Shown here piece after piece: positions 1 through 5,742 of a DNA stretch of 5,756 bases. The notes under the pieces were generated by a model. It was given only the letters and a program-made list of their open reading frames with translations. It was not told the DNA's origin and did not search any database. Location: contig JACRMO010000185.1 in assembly GCA_016214925.1 (NCBI GenBank), positions 1-5,756 on the forward strand. The letters run 5' to 3'. Position 1 is the first letter of the stretch; the number at the start of each line of letters is the position of its first letter. The position numbers and the translations under genes were made by a program. The DNA is from Gammaproteobacteria bacterium (GTDB lineage: Bacteria > Pseudomonadota > Gammaproteobacteria > Thiohalobacterales > Thiohalobacteraceae).

Positions 1-577
1 TTTCCAGATCGTCCATCCAGCCGATGGTCGGGATCCGGTACGGGCTGTTGAGATACGCCACGGCATTGAATTGTTCATAGGTCAATGACTGGGCATCGTC
101 TTCGGTGCGCATGCGTCGCTCCTCCATGACTACCTTCACCTCCTTGACGAATTCGGTCGCATTCAGGCGCAGGTTGCGCATGCGATCGGCCTCCATCTCG
201 AAGGAGACCGGCAAGCGGCTTTTCTCCAGACTCTGGAAATAGGCGGTGTAGTCACGGCTGGTAAAGGCGTTCTCACTCCCGCCATTCTCGGCGATGATGC
301 GCGAGAACTCGCCGGGCCCGTGTTTATGGGTGCCCTTGAACATCATATGTTCCAGCACATGCGAAATGCCGGTGAGACCGTCGCGCTCGTAGCTGGAACC
401 GACCTTGTACCAGACTTGCGAAACCACCACCGGTGCGCGGTGGTCTTCCTTGACTACGAGCTTCATGCCGTTGTCAAGCGTGTATTCATTCACTGCCGGC
501 GCGGCGGCCACGGCCCCGCTCATCAGGCAGGCGCCGACCAAGCAGATACTTGGCAACAGAGTGACTCTGGATAGCAT
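1..577 (-). CDS. M16 family zinc metallopeptidase, exported (N-terminal part only)
   Basis: This is the first 192 codons of a pitrilysin/insulinase-type (M16) zinc peptidase; the gene runs off the left edge. The start is the ATG at 577-575, with an AGGAAA ribosome site 8 nt upstream. Residues 1-26 form a signal peptide: a hydrophobic stretch followed by an Ala-rich site (AVAA-AP). The M16 inverted zinc motif HxxEH is seen as HVLEH at 73-77, followed by MMFKGT. A family-typical NGG.ENAFTSRDYTAYF segment lies at about 98-114, and the third zinc ligand is probably E152 or E153 in VVMEERR. The protein should therefore act in the periplasm or at the envelope, degrading peptides or small proteins; the substrate is unknown. 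M16 genes often come as a pair (catalytic plus inactive partner) beside ftsY; this one has the catalytic motif. It is divergent from ftsY. A possible lipobox (VGAC, C17) leaves open that it is a lipoprotein. Confidence 0.93.
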   Translation of the reverse strand, partial: MLSRVTLLPSICLVGACLMSGAVAAAPAVNEYTLDNGMKLVVKEDHRAPVVVSQVWYKVGSSYERDGLTGISHVLEHMMFKGTHKHGPGEFSRIIAENGGSENAFTSRDYTAYFQSLEKSRLPVSFEMEADRMRNLRLNATEFVKEVKVVMEERRMRTEDDAQSLTYEQFNAVAYLNSPYRIPTIGWMDDLE

Positions 578-672
578 TCGATAGGTTTCCTGTACGAGCA
601 TTTGTTACGTTGAACGAAGCCGGATGGTAGGATAAGGCGCTCTCACCAATTCTCCTAGTGACCGCGCAGACG
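578..672. promoter_or_regulatory. Divergent intergenic region between the M16 peptidase gene and ftsY
   Basis: These 95 bp separate two genes pointing away from each other, so promoters for both are expected here. On the plus strand, TGG-TAGGAT at 625-633 resembles an extended -10 element (TGn followed by a 4/6 match to TATAAT). No good -35 lies at 16-18 nt, which fits an extended -10 promoter but is weak evidence. No convincing minus-strand promoter could be picked out. Assigning a promoter to this region is mainly inference from gene orientation. Confidence 0.35.
586..591 (-). promoter_or_regulatory. Ribosome binding site of the M16 peptidase gene
   Basis: The minus strand reads AGGAAA here, 8 nt before the ATG at 577-575. 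The spacing supports that start and the signal peptide it gives. Confidence 0.6.
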
Positions 673-1710
673 ATGTTTGGTTTCGGACGTAAGAAAAAAA
701 CCGGCGACGACGGCAGCGACAAGCCGAGCGCCGACATAATCCCAGCACCAGCTGAGACCAGCCCGGCGGACACCACTGAAGCCGCGGCCAAGCCGGGCTT
801 GTTCGCGCGCCTCAAGGCCGGACTGTCCAAGACCCGCAGCGGACTCACCGAGGGCATCGCCAATCTGGTGCTCGGCCGCAAGCAGATCGATGCGGAACTG
901 CTCGACGACATCGAGACTCAGTTGCTGACCGCCGATGTCGGCGTCGAGGCGACCCAGGGCATCATCACGGATCTAACCCAGCGTGTGGCGCGCAAGCAGT
1001 TGGCCGACGCCGAGGCGCTGATGAGCGCGCTGCGCGAGGACATGGCGGCGATCCTGCGTCCGTGCAGCCGGCCTCTCGCGATCGACACGCAGAAGCAACC
1101 GTTCGTGATTCTGATGATAGGCGTCAACGGCGTCGGCAAGACCACCACCATCGGCAAACTCGCGCGGCGGCTGCAGGATGAAGGCAAATCCGTGATGCTC
1201 GCCGCCGGCGACACCTTCCGCGCCGCCGCCGTCGAACAGTTGGAAGTCTGGGGACAGCGCAACGCCATCCCGGTCATCGCGCAACATCAGGGCGCGGATT
1301 CGGCCTCGGTGATCTTCGATGCACTGCAATCGGCGCAGGCGCGTGGCATCGACGTGCTCATCGCCGACACCGCCGGCCGCCTGCACACCCAATCGAATCT
1401 GATGGAAGAATTGAAGAAGATCAAACGCGTGCTCGGCAAGCTCGATGGCAGCGCGCCGCACGAGGTCATGCTGGTGGTCGACGCCGGCACCGGCCAGAAC
1501 GCGCTCAATCAGGCGCAGCAATTCAACGAGGCCGTCGGTCTGACCGGCATTAGCATTACCAAGCTGGACGGCACCGCCAAGGGCGGTATCATCTTCGCCA
1601 TCGCCAAACGCTTAGGCATTCCGATCCGTTTCATCGGCGTGGGCGAGGGCATCGAGGACCTGCGCGAGTTCGACGCCGAACAATTCGTGGCCGCGTTGTT
1701 CGATAAATAA
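673..1710 (+). CDS. ftsY: Signal recognition particle receptor FtsY (SRP-type GTPase)
   Basis: FtsY docks SRP-bound ribosomes at the inner membrane and hands membrane proteins to SecYEG through a GTPase heterodimer with Ffh. From the ATG at 673 the protein has 345 residues. It starts with a basic MFGFGRKKK and a short acidic, Ala/Pro-rich A region (to about 40). A membrane-binding amphipathic segment and the helical N domain follow (about 41-130), then the GTPase G domain. G-domain motifs visible are G1 GVNGVGKTTT (150-159), DTFRAAAVEQL (180-190), DTAGR (232-236), TKLDGTAKGG (296-305) and GVGEGIEDL (322-330). An in-frame GTG at 658 would add five residues (MTAQT); I prefer the ATG because FtsY proteins commonly begin MFGF-like and neither start has a strong ribosome site. 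The A region is short compared with E. coli FtsY but usual for many proteobacteria. It is the first gene of the ftsY-ftsE-ftsX run; ftsE begins 2 nt after its stop. Confidence 0.97.
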   Translation: MFGFGRKKKTGDDGSDKPSADIIPAPAETSPADTTEAAAKPGLFARLKAGLSKTRSGLTEGIANLVLGRKQIDAELLDDIETQLLTADVGVEATQGIITDLTQRVARKQLADAEALMSALREDMAAILRPCSRPLAIDTQKQPFVILMIGVNGVGKTTTIGKLARRLQDEGKSVMLAAGDTFRAAAVEQLEVWGQRNAIPVIAQHQGADSASVIFDALQSAQARGIDVLIADTAGRLHTQSNLMEELKKIKRVLGKLDGSAPHEVMLVVDAGTGQNALNQAQQFNEAVGLTGISITKLDGTAKGGIIFAIAKRLGIPIRFIGVGEGIEDLREFDAEQFVAALFDK

Positions 1711-1712
1711 CT

Positions 1713-2325
1713 ATGATTCGTTTCGATAACGTCAGCAAGCGCTATCCCGGCGGCTACGAGGCCTTGAGCGGCCTGAATTTCCATTTGCCGCGCGGCCAGA
1801 TGGCATTTCTCACCGGCCCCTCGGGCGCCGGCAAGAGTACGCTGCTAAAACTGATCGCGCTGATCGAACGCGCCAATCAGGGACAGATTTTCATCGATGG
1901 CCATAATCTTGCGAAGGTCGGCCGCCGCGGCATTCCGTATTTGCGCCGACGTATCGGGGTGATCTTCCAGAATCATCGGCTGCTGTGCGATCGAACGGTG
2001 TTCGACAATGTCGCCCTGCCGCTGGTGATCTCCGGCTACGGCACGGCCGAGATCGGCCGTCGCGTGCGTGCCGCGCTGGACAAGGTTGGTCTGCTTGGCA
2101 AGGAGCGCGCCTATCCGATCACGCTGTCGGGCGGCGAACAACAAAGGGTCGGTATTGCTCGCGCTGTGGTGAACAAGCCGGCGCTGCTGCTCGCCGACGA
2201 GCCCACCGGCAACCTGGATCCGGACCTGTCGCGCGAAATCATGCAGCTATTCGAGCAGTTCTCTCAAACAAGGCCGGATCATCGAAACCGACGGGATTCT
2301 CCAGAACGAGGGTTCCGGGGCATGA
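1713..2325 (+). pseudogene. ftsE: ftsE, cell-division ABC ATPase, with internal frameshifting deletion that removes the H-loop
   Basis: FtsE is the cytoplasmic ATPase of FtsEX, which drives septal peptidoglycan amidase activation. Residues 1-185 are normal: Walker A GPSGAGKST (35-43), Q-loop Q86, signature LSGGEQQ (138-144), Walker B LLLADEP (158-164) and D-loop GNLD (166-169), ending in LFEQFSQ. FtsE should continue with a strand and the H-loop (in E. coli VGVTVLMATHD) for about 25 residues. Here that part is absent. From about 2263, in the +1 frame, a typical FtsE tail appears (LKQGRIIETDG and on), ending at TGA 2323-2325, which overlaps the ftsX ATG (2322-2324) as ATGA. The deletion is about 71-77 nt and is 2 mod 3. 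In the original frame, residues 186-203 are an Arg-rich out-of-frame read that runs on into FtsX. ATP hydrolysis should be lost without the switch histidine. A sequencing or assembly error is an equal possibility, in which case this is an ordinary ftsE of about 222 codons. Confidence 0.88.
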
Positions 2326-3344
2326 AAAGCCCACAACGCACCGTGCGCCTGCAACCACGCACGCCCACGCCCATCGGCGCGGGCGCCACGCGTCGGCAGT
2401 CGTTCGATCCGCGGCAATGGCTGCGCAGTTACGGCCGCCTGCATGCCCAGGTACTGCTGGCCAGTCTGGGGCGTCTGTACCGCACACCGGTCTCCAGCCT
2501 ATTGACGATGGCGGTCATCGCCATCGCGCTCGCGCTGCCCAGTGGCCTGCTGGTCATTCTCGACAATCTGCAACGGTTGAATACGCAGTGGGATGACGGC
2601 AGCAGCGTGTCGCTGTTCCTGAAACCCACGGTCAACGAGGCGCAGACCGATCGGCTGGCGCGCGAACTGAAGGGCTGGCCGGGCATCGCCGCAGTACGCA
2701 CCCTGCATCGCGACCAGGCTCTGGCCGAATTCCGCGAATTCTCCGGCTTCGGTTCGGCCTTGGATGCGCTTGAGGAAAATCCGCTGCCCAACGTCCTGGA
2801 GATCCGCCCGGCCAACCCAGCCAACACGGACACACCGGGGCAGGATATGGAAACCCTGCTCGACGACCTCAAGCGCCTGCCCGAGGTCGAGCTGGCGCAG
2901 CTTGATCTGCAATGGGTACGACGCTTCGACGCGCTGATGGACATGGGCCGGCGCGGCATCCTCATCGTCGGCGCGCTGTTGGGACTGGCGGTGCTGCTGA
3001 TCGTTGGCAACACCATTCGCCTGGATATACAGAACCGCCGCGATGAGATCGAGGTCAGCAAGCTGATCGGCGGCACCGATGCCTTCATCCGCCGGCCATT
3101 TCTCTACACCGGTCTGTGGTATGGCCTGCTCGGGGCGCTGCTGGCGTGGCTGTTGGTGGGACTCGGCTTCTTGTTAGTGGACGAACCGGCACGTCGGCTG
3201 GCCGGACTGTATGACAGCAGCTTCCTGCTTTCGGGTCTGTCCTGGCAGGGCACGGGTGTGTTGCTACTGACCGGTATCGCCCTCGGGCTGGCCGGTTCCT
3301 GGCTGGCCGTCGGCCGCCATCTCAGCGCCATCGAACCCACCTGA
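1713..3344 (+). CDS. Continuous FtsE'-FtsX reading frame (543 codons) created by the ftsE deletion
   Basis: Read literally, the frame opened by the ftsE ATG stays open through the whole of ftsX and stops at TGA 3342-3344. The product would be FtsE residues 1-185, an 18-residue out-of-frame linker (186-203, rich in Arg and Asp) and all 340 residues of FtsX from M204. Automatic gene callers will probably report it as one protein with an ABC ATP-binding domain fused to an FtsX permease domain. I do not think it is an evolved fusion. The linker is the wrong-frame reading of a preserved FtsE tail, and the native ftsX start remains in place. FtsX could still be made from 2322; if translation also runs through from 1713, a fused protein with a dead ATPase half would be made as well. 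Confidence 0.5.
   Translation: MIRFDNVSKRYPGGYEALSGLNFHLPRGQMAFLTGPSGAGKSTLLKLIALIERANQGQIFIDGHNLAKVGRRGIPYLRRRIGVIFQNHRLLCDRTVFDNVALPLVISGYGTAEIGRRVRAALDKVGLLGKERAYPITLSGGEQQRVGIARAVVNKPALLLADEPTGNLDPDLSREIMQLFEQFSQTRPDHRNRRDSPERGFRGMKSPQRTVRLQPRTPTPIGAGATRRQSFDPRQWLRSYGRLHAQVLLASLGRLYRTPVSSLLTMAVIAIALALPSGLLVILDNLQRLNTQWDDGSSVSLFLKPTVNEAQTDRLARELKGWPGIAAVRTLHRDQALAEFREFSGFGSALDALEENPLPNVLEIRPANPANTDTPGQDMETLLDDLKRLPEVELAQLDLQWVRRFDALMDMGRRGILIVGALLGLAVLLIVGNTIRLDIQNRRDEIEVSKLIGGTDAFIRRPFLYTGLWYGLLGALLAWLLVGLGFLLVDEPARRLAGLYDSSFLLSGLSWQGTGVLLLTGIALGLAGSWLAVGRHLSAIEPT
2322..3344 (+). CDS. ftsX: Cell-division protein FtsX (membrane subunit of FtsEX)
   Basis: FtsX is the inner-membrane partner of FtsE. 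In gammaproteobacteria its periplasmic loop engages EnvC to activate the amidases that split septal peptidoglycan. The protein has 340 residues from the ATG at 2322, within the usual range. A cytoplasmic N-terminal region rich in Arg and Pro (1-57) precedes TM1 (about 58-80). A large periplasmic domain (about 81-211) is followed by TM2 (212-230). Next comes a conserved cytoplasmic stretch, NTIRLDIQNRRDEIEVSKLIGG (split at 230-240 and 241-251), typical of FtsX and contacting the ATPase. TM3 (about 262-287) and TM4 (about 309-331) complete the four-helix FtsX topology. The start is chosen by the ATGA overlap with the preserved ftsE stop at 2323-2325, which suggests translational coupling. The gene itself looks intact; only its partner upstream is broken. 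Confidence 0.93.
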   Translation: MKSPQRTVRLQPRTPTPIGAGATRRQSFDPRQWLRSYGRLHAQVLLASLGRLYRTPVSSLLTMAVIAIALALPSGLLVILDNLQRLNTQWDDGSSVSLFLKPTVNEAQTDRLARELKGWPGIAAVRTLHRDQALAEFREFSGFGSALDALEENPLPNVLEIRPANPANTDTPGQDMETLLDDLKRLPEVELAQLDLQWVRRFDALMDMGRRGILIVGALLGLAVLLIVGNTIRLDIQNRRDEIEVSKLIGGTDAFIRRPFLYTGLWYGLLGALLAWLLVGLGFLLVDEPARRLAGLYDSSFLLSGLSWQGTGVLLLTGIALGLAGSWLAVGRHLSAIEPT

Positions 3345-3351
3345 TTTCACC

Positions 3352-3369
3352 GGCGCCGCGCGCGGCGCC
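3352..3369. repeat. 18-bp perfect GC-only palindrome after ftsX
   Basis: GGCGCCGCG (3352-3360) is followed directly by its exact reverse complement CGCGGCGCC (3361-3369), 7 bp after the ftsX stop. In RNA it could form a 7-bp all-GC stem with a 4-nt loop. No T run follows (next bases CGCTCAATCAAATC), so it is not a canonical intrinsic terminator. It may attenuate, stabilise the 3' end of the ftsX message, or be a protein-binding palindrome. Confidence 0.5.
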
Positions 3370-3453
3370 CGCTCAATCAAATCATGCGAGGGCCGCTACT
3401 GGGGGTACCCCGCCCGTTCAGGACCATTACGGGCTCAACCAGCTTGAGACTCC

Positions 3454-4770
3454 ATGCATCCACGCTCAACGCGCATCCTCGTTGTCGACGGCTCGGAAGT
3501 GGCCCGGGCCATCGTCGCCCGTGTGGTCGAGGAGGAAATGCCCAATACTCGAATCAGCCATTGCGGGTCGGGTCGGGAAGCCGTGGCCTACATGCAGTCC
3601 GAGCACTTCGACCTCATCACCACCGCGCTGATGCTTCCGGATATGGATGGCCTGGATTTCAGCCGCCAAGTGCGTACCGATCCGGTCCACCACTACACCC
3701 CGGTGATTGTGGTGTCCGGCGATGCCGACGAGCGTCTGCTGCGCGAGGGCTTCGCCGCAGGGGTCACGGATTATTTCGATAAGTCACTGGGATACCAGGC
3801 GTTCGCGAGCTTCATCCGCGATTTCACCCGACGCCATACGGGTCTGGTCGGGCGCATCCTGTATGTCGAGGACAGTCCCACCGCGGCCGCCCAGACCATT
3901 CGCCTCATGGAACGCCACGGCCTCCAGGTCCTGCATACGCCCTCGGCAGAGCAGGCGCTGGACATGCTCCTGGAGGCCAGTCTGGGGGACGTGGCCTCGC
4001 CCGGTAATGTCGACATCGTAGTCACGGATTTCTATCTCAAGGGACGTTTGACCGGTGGCGATCTGCTGCACGCCATCCGCGCCAAACTGCGCCTCTCCCA
4101 ACAGGAAATGCCGGTGCTGGTGATCACGGCGGCGGATGCCGACGACGGCCGCCAGACCGAGGTCTTCCACGCCGGCGCCAACGATTTCGTCAGCAAGCCC
4201 ATCGTCGAGGAGGTGCTGCTGGCGCGGATCCGCTCGCTGCTGCTGATCAAACAGCAGTTCAATGCTCTCAAATCCCAGACCGAAGAGATGCAGGTCCTGG
4301 CAACCACGGACAGCCTCACCGGCGTGCGCAACAAGCGTTTCCTGCTCGATCATGGCGAGCAGTTCCTGGCCGACCGCCGCAAACAACCCCTATCGGTCAT
4401 GTTGCTCGACATCGATCATTTCAAGAAAATCAATGACAATTACGGCCATATCACCGGCGACCGTATTCTGGAAGCACTGGGTCGACTGCTGCTGGACAAG
4501 CTGCGCGAGGACACCCTGATCGTGCGCTTCGGTGGCGAGGAATTCGCCGTTCTGCTGCCGCGCTGCACGCTACGCGATGCCCAAATCCGGGCCGAGTCGC
4601 TGCGCGTCCAAATCGAAGACCTGCGTCCCCTGAAGCGCACCGTCACCGTCAGTATCGGCCTCGCCTCCACCAGCACCTACCCCGACTTCAACCTTACCCA
4701 ATTGCTGACCCAGGCTGATAAAGCGCTGTATGCCGCCAAGGCCCAGGGCCGCAATCAAGTCTGCGCCTGA
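3454..4770 (+). CDS. PleD-like response regulator: REC (degenerate)-REC-GGDEF diguanylate cyclase
   Basis: The protein (438 residues) should make cyclic di-GMP from two GTP under control of phosphorylation. Receiver 1 (about 7-125) keeps D12, S88 and K110. It has DG instead of the acidic pair, and Ala58 at the phospho-acceptor position (four before P62 of MLPDMDG), so it should not be phosphorylated. Receiver 2 (about 134-263) looks intact: E139-D140, acceptor D192 in VVTDF, T225 and K248 (SKP). The GGDEF domain (about 280-438) has DSLTGVRN (286-293), LLDIDHFKKIND (317-328), GGEEF (360-364) and SIGLA (400-404), so catalysis is likely. The inhibitory I-site reads REDT (351-354) instead of RxxD. 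There are no membrane segments, so it is cytosolic. The ribosome site before ATG 3454 is weak (TTGAGAC). No partner histidine kinase is in the window. It lies between ftsX and rpoH with gaps of 109 and 105 bp, so it may be transcribed separately; its cellular role cannot be told from sequence. Confidence 0.95.
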   Translation: MHPRSTRILVVDGSEVARAIVARVVEEEMPNTRISHCGSGREAVAYMQSEHFDLITTALMLPDMDGLDFSRQVRTDPVHHYTPVIVVSGDADERLLREGFAAGVTDYFDKSLGYQAFASFIRDFTRRHTGLVGRILYVEDSPTAAAQTIRLMERHGLQVLHTPSAEQALDMLLEASLGDVASPGNVDIVVTDFYLKGRLTGGDLLHAIRAKLRLSQQEMPVLVITAADADDGRQTEVFHAGANDFVSKPIVEEVLLARIRSLLLIKQQFNALKSQTEEMQVLATTDSLTGVRNKRFLLDHGEQFLADRRKQPLSVMLLDIDHFKKINDNYGHITGDRILEALGRLLLDKLREDTLIVRFGGEEFAVLLPRCTLRDAQIRAESLRVQIEDLRPLKRTVTVSIGLASTSTYPDFNLTQLLTQADKALYAAKAQGRNQVCA

Positions 4771-4796
4771 TCCCCTGGCCTGAACTTTCCGGGCGC

Positions 4797-4826
4797 TTGG
4801 CACTCCAACGGACCGAGTGCTAACAT
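4797..4826 (+). promoter_or_regulatory. Candidate sigma70-type promoter for rpoH
   Basis: TTGGCA (4797-4802, 5/6 to the -35 consensus) and TAACAT (4821-4826, 4/6 to the -10 consensus) are separated by 18 nt. The element sits in the gap before rpoH, with a transcription start expected near 4833 and a leader of about 40 nt. The position is well suited to an rpoH promoter, but it is a consensus match only. Confidence 0.45.
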
Positions 4827-4833
4827 CCAGTCA

Positions 4834-4855
4834 TGCCCCATCCAAACCGGGGGCA
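4834..4855 (+). promoter_or_regulatory. Small inverted repeat in the rpoH leader
   Basis: TGCCCC (4834-4839) pairs with GGGGCA (4850-4855) around a 10-nt loop. It starts almost at the predicted transcription start and ends 5 nt before the ribosome site. It could be a leader hairpin affecting rpoH mRNA stability or ribosome access. The stem is only 6 bp, so chance is possible. Confidence 0.3.
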
Positions 4856-4860
4856 GGTAG

Positions 4861-4866
4861 AGAGGA
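4861..4866 (+). promoter_or_regulatory. Ribosome binding site of rpoH
   Basis: AGAGGA lies 9 nt before the ATG at 4876, within a purine-rich GTAGAGAGGAT stretch. It supports this start, which gives the usual RpoH N-terminus and length. Confidence 0.6.
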
Positions 4867-4875
4867 TATCCAGCA

Positions 4876-5742
4876 ATGAGTCTTGCATTGGTTCGCGGCA
4901 ACCCGGATTTTACGCTCGCCCTGACGAGCGGCGACCTGAACGGATATATCCAGGCGGCGAACCGCGTCCCCGTTCTGAGCGCCGAGGAAGAACATGATCT
5001 TGCGCTGCGCCTGCAACGCGACAATGACCTCGACGCCGCGCGCCTCTTGGTACTCGCGCATCTGCGTTTTGTCGTCCACGTCGCCCGCGGCTACAGAGGC
5101 TATGGCCTGCCCTTGGGCGACCTCATCCAGGAAGGCAATATCGGCCTGATGAAGGCGGTCAAACGTTTCGACCCCGATGTCGGCGTACGCTTGGTGTCGT
5201 TCGCCGTGCACTGGATCCGCGCCGAGATTCACGAATTCATCCTGCGCAACTGGCGCATCGTCAAAGTCGCCACGACCAAGGCCCAGCGCAAACTGTTTTT
5301 CAATCTGCGCGGTGCCAAGAAACGCCTGGGTTGGCTGAACAGTGAAGAAGTCGCGGCCGTGGCCAAGGATCTCGGCGTCAAACCGGAAACCGTACTGGAA
5401 ATGGAATCGCGCCTGAGCGGCCAGGATGTCACCTTCGATCCCACGACGGACGACGACGATGACGACCGCAGCCTTGCGCCGGCCGCCTATTTACAAGATT
5501 CGCGCATGGACCCGGCCGTGTTGCTGGAATCCAGCGACTGGGAAACCAGCCGTGTGGATGCTCTGCAGGATGCCCTGGAACATCTCGACGAGCGCAGCCG
5601 CAACATTCTCGCGCAACGCTGGCTGGCCGACGATAAGGCCACACTGCAAGAGCTGGCGGATCATTATCAAGTTTCAGCGGAACGTATCCGCCAACTGGAA
5701 AGCAACGCCATGAAGAAACTCAAGGCCGCGCTCGAAGCCTGA
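4876..5742 (+). CDS. rpoH: RNA polymerase sigma-32 factor RpoH (heat-shock sigma factor)
   Basis: RpoH directs RNA polymerase to promoters of chaperone and protease genes when unfolded protein builds up. The protein has 288 residues, close to E. coli RpoH (284), and is complete. Region 2 covers about 53-125: HLRFVVHVARGYRGYGLP, then DLIQEGNIGLMKAVKRFDP (82-100) for core binding, and region 2.4 HWIRAEIHEFILRNWRIVK (112-130) for -10 recognition. The RpoH-specific box QRKLFFNLR (137-145) follows and separates it from RpoD and RpoS. An acidic run of six Asp (192-197) falls in the variable linker before LAPAAYLQD. Region 4.2 helix-turn-helix is at about 256-283 (TLQELADHYQVSAERIRQLE). It has its own candidate promoter and leader. 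In related bacteria it directly follows ftsX, but here a diguanylate cyclase gene intervenes. In E. coli, translation is controlled by a thermosensitive mRNA fold within the early coding region; I could not assess that fold here. Confidence 0.97.
   Translation: MSLALVRGNPDFTLALTSGDLNGYIQAANRVPVLSAEEEHDLALRLQRDNDLDAARLLVLAHLRFVVHVARGYRGYGLPLGDLIQEGNIGLMKAVKRFDPDVGVRLVSFAVHWIRAEIHEFILRNWRIVKVATTKAQRKLFFNLRGAKKRLGWLNSEEVAAVAKDLGVKPETVLEMESRLSGQDVTFDPTTDDDDDDRSLAPAAYLQDSRMDPAVLLESSDWETSRVDALQDALEHLDERSRNILAQRWLADDKATLQELADHYQVSAERIRQLESNAMKKLKAALEA

Noticed and set aside
486..911. 141-codon minus-strand frame spanning the divergent region and both flanking genes
   Set aside because: It overlaps the M16 peptidase gene in another frame and ftsY in antisense, and has no recognisable domain; the M16 frame from 577 explains the region.
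973..1521. 182-codon open frame on the minus strand inside ftsY
   Set aside because: It is antisense to conserved GTPase motifs, has no recognisable domain or ribosome site, and is the kind of shadow frame common in GC-rich genes.
1985..2596. 203-codon plus-strand frame across the ftsE/ftsX junction
   Set aside because: It is an alternate-frame read of ftsE and ftsX. It is neither the ftsE start frame nor the relic-tail frame as a whole, and has no ABC motifs.
2429..3088. 219-codon open frame on the minus strand inside ftsX
   Set aside because: The product is Ser/Arg-rich with no coherent domain, antisense to a well-recognised FtsX.
3384..3782. 132-codon plus-strand frame starting in the ftsX-diguanylate cyclase gap
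   Set aside because: It overlaps receiver 1 in another frame and is Arg/Gly-rich noise; the frame from 3454 has clear receiver motifs.
3784..4386. 200-codon open frame on the minus strand inside the diguanylate cyclase gene
   Set aside because: It is the complement of receiver 2 and the start of the GGDEF domain; its composition reflects the sense codons and it shows no family motif.
4836..4841. CCCCAT resembling the -10 of a sigma-32 promoter before rpoH
   Set aside because: No CTTGAAA-like -35 is present 13-15 nt upstream, so a heat-shock promoter is not supported.
5449..5466. Run of six Asp codons in rpoH as a repeat tract
   Set aside because: An acidic linker at this place is usual in RpoH proteins; the codons are mixed GAC/GAT, and there is no sign of repeat expansion.
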